Of a stretch of DNA of 64,000 nucleotides, positions 17,097-24,383 are shown one piece after another. Below the pieces are notes generated by a model. That model had not been told where the DNA came from and made no database searches. It was given only the letters and a program-made list of their open reading frames with translations. The translations under genes and the position numbers were made by a program. Source of the DNA: Enterobacteriaceae bacterium 89 (GTDB lineage Bacteria > Pseudomonadota > Gammaproteobacteria > Enterobacterales > Enterobacteriaceae); the NCBI GenBank assembly GCA_014156375.1, contig RQJH01000003.1:1-64000 (forward strand), read 5' to 3'. Within the stretch, counting starts at the first letter, position 1; every line of letters starts with the position of its first letter.

Positions 17097-17312
17097 ATGT
17101 TTATCAACCAACAGTTCAGCGATGAGCAGCTGGCTTACCTGCTCACCGAAACGCGTAACGCCGAGCGCGGACGCTTAACCCACAGCTTTTGCCTGCGCCT
17201 GCAGGCACTGGGGGAACACATTCATCAGTACCAGCTCAACGGCCCGGAAGCAGCAGAACTGTTGCAATGGGAAGAAGAAAAACTGCGCAACGAAACAGAG
17301 GAGACACACTAA
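17097..17312 (+). CDS. Phage early protein, DUF2732-like
   Basis: This 71-residue protein starts MFINQQFSDEQLAYLLTETR after AGGAG. It resembles the DUF2732 family of short helical proteins that sit just before the zinc-finger gene in P2-like prophages. It is predicted cytosolic and helical with an acidic C terminus (EEEKLRNETEE). Its stop overlaps the next start by 1 bp. Function is unknown. Confidence 0.7.
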   Translation: MFINQQFSDEQLAYLLTETRNAERGRLTHSFCLRLQALGEHIHQYQLNGPEAAELLQWEEEKLRNETEETH

Positions 17313-17536
17313 TGGGAGACGCCATGGACAGAGCTCAGCTGTATGAGCTGGAGGAACGAGAGCGCCACATCCGCAAAGCCCGGCAGGAGAATATCGGCCC
17401 TTCGCGCTTCACTTGCGAAGAGTGCGATGCTCCTATTCCAGAGGCCCGCCGCGCCGCTCTCGCAGGCGTTGCGCTGTGCGTCAGCTGTCAGCAGCGTCTG
17501 GAGCAAAAGCAGCGTCACTTCCGGAGGCACGAGTGA
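17312..17536 (+). CDS. TraR/DksA-type zinc-finger protein
   Basis: This small protein of 74 residues is homologous to the C-terminal half of DksA and to TraR/P2-like Orf82-type proteins. Such proteins bind the RNA polymerase secondary channel and can mimic ppGpp/DksA control. Four zinc ligands are visible as Cys35-x2-Cys38-x17-Cys56-x2-Cys59. The N-terminal helix (MDRAQLYELEERERHIRKAR) is the family's polymerase-contacting part. The start could be 17312 or 17324; GAGGAG supports the former. The last bases overlap the GTG of gene A (GTGA), so the two are coupled. Confidence 0.82.
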   Translation: MGDAMDRAQLYELEERERHIRKARQENIGPSRFTCEECDAPIPEARRAALAGVALCVSCQQRLEQKQRHFRRHE

Positions 17537-19503
17537 CGCCTCAGACATACGCCTGGCCGTGGAATGCCCCACGCCAGGCAATCGGCTCTCCAGGGCTGAC
17601 CCACCAGCAAAGCCAGCAGCGTAGCCAGAGCTGGGCAGATCTGACTCATGCCCAGCAGGCCATCGCCGCTTTACCCACTTTTCTGAAACAGGAAATTTAT
17701 CGCCGCAGCGACTGGCTGGAAACCACCAAAGGCCCGGCTCGCGCCAGCGCATATCTGATCCAGGCCAGCCGCCAGACGCTGCCACGACTTCAGCAAATCA
17801 ATCAACGCTGGAGCCCGCCGAGGCTTCAGCGCAAAACGTCACAGCAGGTGTTCAACGGGCATTTCGATACCCAGCTCCTGCAATTCCTTGCTTCGCGGCT
17901 GGTCAACATGCTCGCCAGATATCACCGCCTGCCGGAGATGAACCGCACCGACGTCAACCTGCTGGCCGATGACATCGCCCGCTTTATCCGCGCCGAACTG
18001 GCCGATATCGACATCGAACAGTGCAATGACCTGCAAACCCTGCGCCGCTGGTACCGGCATGCGGGCGTTATCTGCCAGCAGTTTAACGTCACGCCGCCAC
18101 ACTGGTCGCGGTTTCATGATAAGGGCGTGGATAAAACACTTCTTGCCCCTGCGGTGATCAGGATGTTCAACGAAACCTGGTGGCGCGGACGGCTGCACCG
18201 CGTAGCCCGTCAGTGGCGCGAACACTTGTATATCGCGCTGGGCTGCGTCAGTAAACGCGCACAGGCTTTTGCCAGCAAAAACTGTCTGCGCGAGTGGCGC
18301 GATCAAAAACGCCGTACCCGCGAATTTTTAAAAGGAATGGAGCTGGAAGACGAAGAAGGCAACCGCATCAGCCTTATTGACAAATATGATGCGTCCAACG
18401 CCAACCCGGCGATCCGTCGCTGCGAGCTGATGACCCGCATTCGCGGCTTTGAAACGATTTGCCAGCAGCTCGGCTACAAAGGCGAATTCTGCACGCTGAC
18501 GGCACCGGCCAAATATCACGCCACTCGTCAGTCTGGTGCCTTCAACCCACGCTGGAGCGGCGCTTCTCCGGCAGAAACCCAAAGCTGGTTCAACCGTCTG
18601 TGGGCAAAAATCCGCGCCAAACTGCACCGCGATAATATTCGCATCTTCGGCCTGCGCGTGGCCGAGCCTCACCACGACGGCACTCCACACTGGCATCTGC
18701 TGATTTTCGTGCGCCCGGAGCAGCAGCAGGCGCTGCGGCAAATCCTGAGCCACTACGCATGGGAAGAAGAGAGCGAGGAACTGACAACCGACCGCGCGAA
18801 ACAGGCGCGATTTCACAGTGTGGAAATGGAAGCCAGTAAAGGCAGCGCCACCGGCTACCTCGCTAAATATATAGCTAAAAATATTGATGGCTATGCGCTG
18901 GAGAACGAACGGGATCGCGAGAACGGTGTCCTGCTCAAAGAGTCCGCCATGGCGGTTTGCGCCTGGGCCACCCGCTGGCATATCCGCCAGTTTCAGTTTA
19001 TTGGCGGCGCTCCGGTCACGGTTTACCGCGAGCTGCGTCGTCTGGCAGATCGCCAGGGGCTTGCAAATCAGAGCGTTGAATTCGTGGCGGCAAGCGAGGC
19101 TGCGGACAACGGCGATTGGGCGGGTTATGTCAATGCGCAGGGCGGCCCGCTGGTCAAACGGGATGCGCTGCAGGTGCGGGCGCTGTATCTCCCGCGCGCG
19201 CAGTTTAATCGCTACGGGGAAGAAACGGTCAGCATTCGCGGCGTTTTCAATCCCCGGGCAGGCGAAAGCTCAGCCATCATTACCCGAACCCGGCAGTGGA
19301 AGATTGTTCCCCGCCGACTGGAAGATGATAGTACGCCACCAGCAGCTTCTTGGAGCTCTGTCAGTAACTGTACGCCACCCGGAATTGATTTCCTGACTGA
19401 CGATCTCTCCCGGCCGCTCAACCGAAGGCAGCGGCAAAAACTGACGCACTGGCTGCGCTTAACACCTTCAGTTCACAGCAGAAACGCCGGAGGGCCCCGC
19501 TGA
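17533..19503 (+). CDS. A: P2 GpA-like rolling-circle replication endonuclease
   Basis: P2 gpA nicks the phage origin, stays covalently bound through tyrosine and starts rolling-circle replication in cis. This 656-residue homologue keeps the HUH metal motif (His386-Trp-His388 in TPHWHLLIF) and both active-site tyrosines, Tyr442 and Tyr446 in GYLAKYIAKNIDG. The chosen GTG at 17533 follows GGAGG by 5 bp and overlaps the previous stop; upstream residues in the same frame are antisense-like and Arg-rich. The origin of P2 lies inside A, so the element might still replicate after induction. Retaining a full-length initiator without any packaging genes is unexpected for a tailocin. Confidence 0.9.
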   Translation: MTPQTYAWPWNAPRQAIGSPGLTHQQSQQRSQSWADLTHAQQAIAALPTFLKQEIYRRSDWLETTKGPARASAYLIQASRQTLPRLQQINQRWSPPRLQRKTSQQVFNGHFDTQLLQFLASRLVNMLARYHRLPEMNRTDVNLLADDIARFIRAELADIDIEQCNDLQTLRRWYRHAGVICQQFNVTPPHWSRFHDKGVDKTLLAPAVIRMFNETWWRGRLHRVARQWREHLYIALGCVSKRAQAFASKNCLREWRDQKRRTREFLKGMELEDEEGNRISLIDKYDASNANPAIRRCELMTRIRGFETICQQLGYKGEFCTLTAPAKYHATRQSGAFNPRWSGASPAETQSWFNRLWAKIRAKLHRDNIRIFGLRVAEPHHDGTPHWHLLIFVRPEQQQALRQILSHYAWEEESEELTTDRAKQARFHSVEMEASKGSATGYLAKYIAKNIDGYALENERDRENGVLLKESAMAVCAWATRWHIRQFQFIGGAPVTVYRELRRLADRQGLANQSVEFVAASEAADNGDWAGYVNAQGGPLVKRDALQVRALYLPRAQFNRYGEETVSIRGVFNPRAGESSAIITRTRQWKIVPRRLEDDSTPPAASWSSVSNCTPPGIDFLTDDLSRPLNRRQRQKLTHWLRLTPSVHSRNAGGPR

Positions 19504-19593
19504 AGCCGCCCCCGGAAATGGCTTTCTATATCAGGGAGATATAGCCCACACTTATTTTAGATTTTTCTTCACATTCGCAAATTACCTATGATA

Positions 19594-19609
19594 CTGTATA
19601 AATATACAG
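19594..19609. promoter_or_regulatory. LexA (SOS) box
   Basis: CTGTATAAATATACAG is a fully symmetric-ended LexA site (CTGT-N8-ACAG) with an A/T core. A TATAAA at 19597-19602 inside it, with TTCGCA at 19574-19579 (17-bp spacing), gives a plausible promoter that LexA would cover. It lies 21 bp before the 60-residue gene at 19631. Just upstream (19526-19544) is a small CTATATC/GATATAG hairpin after gene A. Confidence 0.88.
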
Positions 19610-19630
19610 TAAACATATGGGGAGAGATTC

Positions 19631-19813
19631 ATGGTTGGGCAACCAGTCAACCAAACGCAGCACCGATGGGCATGTGTGCAATTCATCGCGGAGGTCTCTT
19701 TGATCGCCAATTGCAAGCCCAACGATCTCAAGCTTGCGTTAAGTCTTATCGCCGACCTGGCGAACAGCGAAAACCAGGAACCCGAAGACTCACTCTTTTA
19801 CCAGGCGGAGTAA
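19631..19813 (+). CDS. LexA-controlled 60-residue protein, candidate antirepressor
   Basis: This 60-residue acidic protein (starts MVGQPVNQTQHRWACVQFIA, ends ENQEPEDSLFYQAE) has no recognised family. It follows GGGAGAG and a LexA box. In phage 186 the gene directly after A is tum, whose LexA-controlled product inactivates the non-cleavable CI. The same position, control and repressor type suggest the same job here, although Tum is longer. It could alternatively be an unrelated SOS-induced regulator. It is the last gene before the deletion junction with the tail genes. Confidence 0.65.
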   Translation: MVGQPVNQTQHRWACVQFIAEVSLIANCKPNDLKLALSLIADLANSENQEPEDSLFYQAE

Positions 19814-19996
19814 TTCGCCGCTCACCTGCCAGACATCTGTTTCATCGCAAACTTCAGACTTTCCCCTGGCGCTGTTGTGCCAGGGATAGTCAGACCCTCA
19901 TCGATAGCCACTTCCGCCAAACTTCCCGACACTAGCCCTACCCCTTCACCCTCATCCGGAACGCTGCGTTTCGGGACGCACTACGAGGAAAAACCT
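19814..19996 (+). other. Junction where cos and head genes Q-P-O-N-M-L are missing
   Basis: This 183-bp non-coding stretch joins the early/SOS region to gene X. In P2 and 186 the cohesive end and six packaging/head genes would lie here. I see no fragments of these genes in any frame. It contains a TGT-N12 motif (19876-19893) like those before V and FI, and an AACGCTGCGTTTCGG-type short repeat near 19961. It presumably holds the promoter for X through R. Confidence 0.6.
19876..19893 (+). promoter_or_regulatory. Candidate Ogr-type activator site before gene X
   Basis: TGT-N12-CAG sits in a GTTGTGCCA context also found before FI (25988) and, in part, before V (21893). P2 late promoters carry TGT-N12-ACA centred at -55. 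Here the right half is degenerate. The site would place a start near 19940, about 57 bp before X. Confidence 0.4.
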
Positions 19997-20200
19997 ATGC
20001 AGGTCATCACCCAACAGGGCGACACCCTCGACGTTCTCTGCGCCCGCTATTACGGCCGCACCAGAGACGTATTCGAAGCGGTGCTTATCGCTAACCCCGG
20101 ACTGGCAGAACTCGGACCCGTTTTGCCCTACGGCACCCGGATTGAGCTGCCGGAAGTGCAGGCCAGCGCCAGCGTTGAGAGCATCAACCTATGGGGCTGA
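19997..20200 (+). CDS. X: Tail protein X (LysM-like baseplate/tail hub protein)
   Basis: This is the P2 gpX homologue, 67 residues, the same as P2. It is a LysM-like tail protein that P2-type contractile tails need for assembly. The motif QGDTLDVLCARYYGRT followed by NPGLAELGPVLPYGT is diagnostic. ATG at 19997 follows GAGGA; the frame is open further upstream but without homologous sequence. It is now the first gene of the tail/lysis operon, because L and the genes before it are missing. It overlaps the holin gene by 10 bp. Confidence 0.92.
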   Translation: MQVITQQGDTLDVLCARYYGRTRDVFEAVLIANPGLAELGPVLPYGTRIELPEVQASASVESINLWG

Positions 20201-20397
20201 GCATCGATAAGGTCAGCACGTTTCTCACCTACTGGCTGTCGGTGCTGCTGGCCTTTTTCGGGGCGCAGACTCCGGAAAAGCTGGCGCTTCTGGTCGGCAG
20301 CCTGTGTGCCATTTTTACCGCGCTGGTGAACTTCTGGTATCGCCGCAAAACCTGGCGCTATCTGGAAGCCACCTGCCCGAAAAAAGAGGAGCTATGA
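20191..20397 (+). CDS. Phage holin
   Basis: This 68-residue inner-membrane protein has two hydrophobic segments (about 11-26 FLTYWLSVLLAFFG and 30-50 KLALLVGSLCAIFTALVNFWY) and a charged C terminus (CPKKEEL). That is the class II holin layout, related to HP1-type holins rather than to the 93-residue P2 gpY. It would permeabilise or depolarise the membrane and release the endolysin next door. Its stop overlaps the endolysin start (ATGA). Confidence 0.85.
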   Translation: MGLSIDKVSTFLTYWLSVLLAFFGAQTPEKLALLVGSLCAIFTALVNFWYRRKTWRYLEATCPKKEEL

Positions 20398-20903
20398 GCA
20401 AAACCCTGACCCGCTGCACCGCTGCCGCCGTCCTCGCACTGGCGGCGTTGGTCCCCGACTATCACCTGCTGCGCACTTCTCCCAATGGACTGGCGCTGAT
20501 TGCTGACCTGGAGGGCTGCCGCCTGCGCCCCTACCAGTGCAGCGCGGGCGTCTGGACTACCGGGATTGGGCATACCGCGGGCGTAGTTCCCACGCGTGAT
20601 ATCACCGAGCGGGAGGCCGCAGTCAACCTGGTCGCCGATGTGATCAACATCGAGCGCCGACTGCGCCTCTGTACGCCTGAGGAAATCCCCCAGCCCGTTT
20701 ATGACGCACTGGTCAGTTTTGCTTTTAACGTCGGCAGCGGCGCCGCCTGCTCCTCGACGCTGGTGCATTTTCTCAACCAGCGCCAGTGGGAAAGCGCCTG
20801 CGATCAGCTGCCGCGCTGGGTTTACGTCAACGGCGTGAAAAGCAGCGGCCTTGAAAACCGTCGCCTGCGGGAACGGGCGTACTGCCTGACGGGGGTGCGA
20901 TGA
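20394..20903 (+). CDS. Endolysin, GH24 (T4-type) lysozyme with signal-anchor N terminus
   Basis: This 169-residue muramidase has an uncleaved hydrophobic N-terminal segment (about 9-26, AAAVLALAALVPDY), typical of SAR endolysins exported by Sec and released when the membrane depolarises. The GH24 catalytic triad reads Glu40-x8-Cys49-x5-Thr55, with cysteine in place of the usual aspartate. This variant is known in some SAR endolysins. Further cysteines (Cys42 and others) could form regulatory disulfides. It does not resemble P2 gpK. The downstream spanin gene overlaps by 4 bp. Confidence 0.88.
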   Translation: MSKTLTRCTAAAVLALAALVPDYHLLRTSPNGLALIADLEGCRLRPYQCSAGVWTTGIGHTAGVVPTRDITEREAAVNLVADVINIERRLRLCTPEEIPQPVYDALVSFAFNVGSGAACSSTLVHFLNQRQWESACDQLPRWVYVNGVKSSGLENRRLRERAYCLTGVR

Positions 20904-21325
20904 GACTTTTAGCCGCCCTGCTGCTGGCCGCTACCCTGGCCCTGCTGGTGATGGGCAAGCAAAACAGCTCGCTCCGGCAATCGCTACAGCAGACCAGCCA
21001 GCTTGCCGGCGAGCAGAAACAGCTGATTAGCCAGCTTGATGCCCGCCTTCGCGCATTAGGGGATCAGCTTCAGCAAAACGATAAAGCCCAGGCCGAATGG
21101 CGGCAGAAACTGAACGCTGCCACTCAGGCTGCCATCCAGCATGAACAGACCATCGCGAGGCTCCTGAATGAAAACGCCGAATTTCGCCGCTGGTACAGCA
21201 CTGCTCTGCCTGATGCTGTGCGCCGGGTGCACCAGCGCCCTGCCTGCACCTCCGCCGGTCGTTGTTTACCAGCGCTGTCCGACGATCGAGCTGTGCCCGA
21301 TGCCAGCCAGCGATCCAAAAATTAA
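20900..21325 (+). CDS. lysB: LysB, i-spanin (Rz-like)
   Basis: This 141-residue inner-membrane spanin has one N-terminal TM segment (MRLLAALLLAATLALLVMG) and a long periplasmic coiled coil (about 22-95, rich in Gln and Leu). With LysC it would fuse or disrupt the outer membrane at the last step of lysis. The lysC gene starts inside it at 21168 in another frame and extends beyond its end, the classical nested Rz/Rz1 arrangement. Confidence 0.88.
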   Translation: MRLLAALLLAATLALLVMGKQNSSLRQSLQQTSQLAGEQKQLISQLDARLRALGDQLQQNDKAQAEWRQKLNAATQAAIQHEQTIARLLNENAEFRRWYSTALPDAVRRVHQRPACTSAGRCLPALSDDRAVPDASQRSKN

Positions 21326-21437
21326 CGGCGATCTGAGCGCCGATATCCGCCAGCTTGAACGAGCGCTGACCCAATGCGCCATCCAGGCCGAAACCCTCAA
21401 ACACTGCCAGGACCAACTCCATGCTCAAACCCAATAG
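21168..21437 (+). CDS. lysC: LysC, o-spanin lipoprotein (Rz1-like), overlapping lysB
   Basis: This is an 89-residue outer-membrane lipoprotein. Its signal peptide ends CAGC, with Cys21 acylated, followed by the proline-rich stretch LPAPPPVV typical of Rz1. Further cysteines occur in a helical tail. It starts within lysB (158 bp shared, different frame) after GAGG and overlaps gene R by 17 bp. It is the partner of LysB. Confidence 0.85.
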   Translation: MKTPNFAAGTALLCLMLCAGCTSALPAPPPVVVYQRCPTIELCPMPASDPKINGDLSADIRQLERALTQCAIQAETLKHCQDQLHAQTQ

Positions 21438-21876
21438 TCTGCGAACGGCGCTGCTCAATGCCGTGTCCCAACTGGCCGCCACCCCTGACAACCTGCTTCT
21501 TTCGGTTGCCAGCGGAACCGTGGCCGCCACGCTGGCCAGCTCCCTGTCCTATGAAAAGCATTATCCGCTCACGGTCCGCGTCAGCGCATTCAGCGGCGAC
21601 ATCAACCAGCTGCTGGTGCCCGTCATGGCCTGGCTGCGCGATAACCAGCCGGACATCCTCACTCATCAGCAAAATGGCCTGAGCTGGATGGCCGACTCTC
21701 AGGGAGAGATGCAGAACATCAGCCTGACGCTGCTGCTGACCGAGCGAACACTTGTGACTGAGCTTGAGGGGCAGCTGCATGCGGAAGATCTGCCGGAGCC
21801 ACTGCCCGAACCGCCGGTCACCCGCCCGATGGAGCTTTACATCAACGGCGAGCTGGTCAGCCAGTGGCAGGCCTGA
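21421..21876 (+). CDS. R: Tail completion protein gpR
   Basis: This is the P2 gpR homologue of 151 residues, involved in tail completion. The start MLKPNSLRTAL, the middle LLVPVMAWLRDNQPDI and the ending RPMELYINGELVSQW match P2 gpR. In P2 it is followed by S, another tail completion gene; here S is absent and V follows after 81 bp. AGGA lies 8 bp upstream of the ATG. Confidence 0.9.
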   Translation: MLKPNSLRTALLNAVSQLAATPDNLLLSVASGTVAATLASSLSYEKHYPLTVRVSAFSGDINQLLVPVMAWLRDNQPDILTHQQNGLSWMADSQGEMQNISLTLLLTERTLVTELEGQLHAEDLPEPLPEPPVTRPMELYINGELVSQWQA

Positions 21877-21892
21877 TTTCCCGGATGTTTGT

Positions 21893-21910
21893 TGTGTGGC
21901 GCACCGCCCA
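21893..21910 (+). promoter_or_regulatory. Candidate Ogr-type activator site before gene V
   Basis: TGT-N12-CCA in the context TTTGTTGTGTGGCG. The left half matches the P2 late activator half-site; the right half is weak. If centred at -55 the start would fall at the V start codon, closer than expected. The site may therefore be degenerate or V may be read from the X operon. Confidence 0.3.
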
Positions 21911-21957
21911 ATGGCATTCGATTGCGACAAAAACCTCTGAACGGCATCCTTTTTCTT

Positions 21958-22593
21958 ATGAACACTAACTTCACTCTTCACGACATTACCCGGGCACTGC
22001 GCAATCTGATCCGCACCGGCGTCATCGTCGATATTGATCTTCAACGGGGACGTTGCCGCGTGCAAACCGGCGGCATGTGCACTGACTGGCTACAGTGGCT
22101 AACCCAACGGGCCGGGCACTCCCGCAGCTGGTGGGCTCCTTCCGTCGGTGAACAGGTTTTGCTGCTGGCGATTGGCGGCGAGCTGGATACGGCTTTCGTG
22201 CTGCCAGCCATTTTTTCGGACGATGCACCGGCCCCTTCAGCTTCCGCAGACGCACACCACGTCACCTTCCCTGATGGCGCGGTGTTTGAGTACGAACCTG
22301 AAACCGGCGCGCTAACCGCTGCAGGCATTAAAACTGCCACGGTGACGGCCTCTGATTCGGTCAGCGTGACAGCTCCGGAAGTGACGGTGAAAGCCAGCAC
22401 CCGCATCACTCTGGATACGCCGGAGGTCGTCTGCACCAACAACCTCATCACCGGTTCGCTGGAGGTCCGTCAGGGCGGGAAGATGAGCGGCAATATCGAG
22501 CACAGCGGCGGTTCGCTGACCTCCAACGGCAAAGTGCTGCACACCCACAAACACCCTGGCGACAGCGGCGGCACCACAGGAGCACCATTATGA
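21958..22593 (+). CDS. V: Baseplate spike protein gpV
   Basis: This is the central spike of the P2 baseplate, which pierces the target outer membrane. The protein is 211 residues, as in P2. It has an N-terminal OB fold (GRCRVQTGGMCTDWLQWLTQRAG), a triple-stranded beta-helix (repeating VTVKAS, ITLDTPEVV) and a C-terminal tip with HTHKHPGDSGGT, the His-x-His motif that binds iron at the needle tip. I chose ATG at 21958 by homology; a frame extending upstream to 21889 has no matching residues. It overlaps W by 4 bp. Confidence 0.94.
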   Translation: MNTNFTLHDITRALRNLIRTGVIVDIDLQRGRCRVQTGGMCTDWLQWLTQRAGHSRSWWAPSVGEQVLLLAIGGELDTAFVLPAIFSDDAPAPSASADAHHVTFPDGAVFEYEPETGALTAAGIKTATVTASDSVSVTAPEVTVKASTRITLDTPEVVCTNNLITGSLEVRQGGKMSGNIEHSGGSLTSNGKVLHTHKHPGDSGGTTGAPL

Positions 22594-22937
22594 GTTCACG
22601 TTATTTGGGCATGCAGCGCGACACGGGACTTCAGTTGAACGACAGCGCGCATATTCGTCAGAGCGTCAGCGATATTCTGCGCACGCCGGTGGGTTCGCGA
22701 GTGATGCGACGCGACTACGGCTCGCTGCTCTCGGCAATGATTGACCAGCCACAAACCCCGGCGCTGGAGCTGCAAATCCGGGTGGCCTGCTACATGGCTC
22801 TTCTCCAGTGGGAACCACGGATCCAGCTGACTTCCATCACCACCGAGCGCCAGTTCAGCGGGCAGATGGTGGTGAACGTCGAAGGCCAGCTGCGAGACAG
22901 CGGCGAATCTCTTTCCTTAACCCTGCCAGTGAGTTAA
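22590..22937 (+). CDS. W: Baseplate wedge protein gpW (T4 gp25-like)
   Basis: This is a 115-residue baseplate protein, the P2 gpW length, of the gp25-like lysozyme-fold family that nucleates sheath assembly. The motifs SVSDILRTPVGSRVMRRDYGS and EPRIQLTSI are typical, with the EPR core motif preserved. It is coupled to V by an ATGA overlap and followed 3 bp later by J. Confidence 0.94.
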   Translation: MSSRYLGMQRDTGLQLNDSAHIRQSVSDILRTPVGSRVMRRDYGSLLSAMIDQPQTPALELQIRVACYMALLQWEPRIQLTSITTERQFSGQMVVNVEGQLRDSGESLSLTLPVS

Positions 22938-22940
22938 CCC

Positions 22941-23849
22941 ATGCCGATTATTGATCTGAGCCAGCTCCCCGCCCCGGATGTGGTGGAAGAGCTGAATTAC
23001 GAAGACATCCTCACCGAGCGCAAAGCCACGCTGATTTCCCTTTTTCCTGAGGATCAGCAGGCTGCTATTGCCCGTACGCTGTCGCTGGAGTCCGAACCGC
23101 TCGTTAAGCTGCTGGAAGAAAACGTCTACCGCGAAGTGCTGTGGCGCCAGCGCGTCAATGAAGCCGCTCGGGCCGTGATGCTGGCTTATGCGTCCAATCA
23201 TGATTTAGATGTTATTGGCGCTAATTTTAACGTTATTCGTTTGCTGATTACCCCTGCGGATGACACTACCATTCCGCCAACACCTGCAGTGATGGAATCC
23301 GACACGGACTACAGATTGCGAGTTCAGCAAGCATTTGAAGGGATGAGCGTAGCGGGATCCACCGGGGCCTATCAGTATCACGGGCGCAGTGCGGACGGGC
23401 GAGTTGCAGATATTTCGGTCATCAGCCCAACGCCATCCTGTGTGACCATCTCCGTGCTTTCCAGGGAAAACAATGGCATCGCATCACCAGATCTGATCGC
23501 TATTGTTCAGAATGCACTCAATGCAGAAAATGTGCGTCCCGTTGCCGACCGTGTCACCGTTCAGGCCGCGAATATTGTTGATTACACCATTGATGCGACG
23601 CTTTATTTGTATCCGGGACCGGAGAGCGAGCCCATCAGAAAGGCCTCCGAAGCCAAATTAAAGTCCTACATTAATGCTCAGCATCGGCTTGGTCGTGACA
23701 TTCGGCTCTCTGCAATTTATGCGGCCCTGCATGTTGAAGGTGTACAGCGCGTTGAGCTGGCGACACCCACAGCAGATTTAGTTCTGGATGAAACGCAAGC
23801 CTCGTGGTGTACCGCCTATAACATCACTATTGGGGGCTCAGATGAGTAA
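22941..23849 (+). CDS. J: Baseplate protein gpJ
   Basis: This is the P2 gpJ homologue (302 residues, same length), a T4 gp6-like baseplate wedge protein. The start MPIIDLSQLPAPDVVEEL and end [11 protein letters not shown] match the family, and the middle YQYHGRSADGRVADISV is strongly conserved. Base composition changes inside this gene: up to about 23190 it is GC-rich like V and W. From about 23200 on it becomes AT-richer, a trend that continues through I and H. This points to a recombination boundary within J. Confidence 0.93.
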   Translation: MPIIDLSQLPAPDVVEELNYEDILTERKATLISLFPEDQQAAIARTLSLESEPLVKLLEENVYREVLWRQRVNEAARAVMLAYASNHDLDVIGANFNVIRLLITPADDTTIPPTPAVMESDTDYRLRVQQAFEGMSVAGSTGAYQYHGRSADGRVADISVISPTPSCVTISVLSRENNGIASPDLIAIVQNALNAENVRPVADRVTVQAANIVDYTIDATLYLYPGPESEPIRKASEAKLKSYINAQHRLGRDIRLSAIYAALHVEGVQRVELATPTADLVLDETQASWCTAYNITIGGSDE

Positions 23850-24372
23850 TGAGCGGCTGCTTCCGACAGGGTCTTCTCCTCTGGAGATCAATGCTGCCAG
23901 GGCATTAGCAGCATTCGATAAAACCCCCATCCCACTTCGCACGCTGTGGGATCCGCAAACCTGCCCAGCCACACTTCTCCCGTATCTGGCATGGGCATTT
24001 TCAGTCGACCGTTGGGATGAGAAATGGCCAGAAGCAACTAAACGAGAGGCTATCAGCAGCGCCTATTTCATTCATTGCCACAAAGGCACCATCAGCGCTG
24101 TAAAACGTGTTGTTGAGCCGCTTGGTTACATCATCAAAATAAGTGAGTGGTGGGAAACCAGTGATCCTCCCGGAACATTCCGGCTTGATATTGGCGTTCT
24201 GGAAAGTGGCATCACTGAAGAGATGTATCTGGAAATGGAGCGCCTGATTGCCGATGCCAAACCCGCCAGCCGCCATTTGATAAGTTTAAATATTATTCAG
24301 GATATTCCCGGTTGTCTTTATGCCGGTGCCTTTAATTACGACGGCAACATAGTCACGATTTACCCCGGATAA
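23842..24372 (+). CDS. I: Baseplate protein gpI
   Basis: This is a 176-residue P2 gpI homologue, a baseplate protein linking the wedge to the fibres. It contains [24 protein letters not shown], diagnostic of the family, and ends [12 protein letters not shown] chose ATG at 23842, overlapping J by 8 bp, because 176 residues is the P2 length. The gene lies in the AT-rich receptor module. Confidence 0.93.
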   Translation: MSNERLLPTGSSPLEINAARALAAFDKTPIPLRTLWDPQTCPATLLPYLAWAFSVDRWDEKWPEATKREAISSAYFIHCHKGTISAVKRVVEPLGYIIKISEWWETSDPPGTFRLDIGVLESGITEEMYLEMERLIADAKPASRHLISLNIIQDIPGCLYAGAFNYDGNIVTIYPG

Positions 24373-24383
24373 GTGAGAACCCC

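Noticed and set aside
19853-19874. ACTTTCCCC near the head-gene deletion junction resembles part of the complement of the P2 cos site.
   Set aside because: Only about eight bases match and the rest diverges; too short to call a cos remnant.
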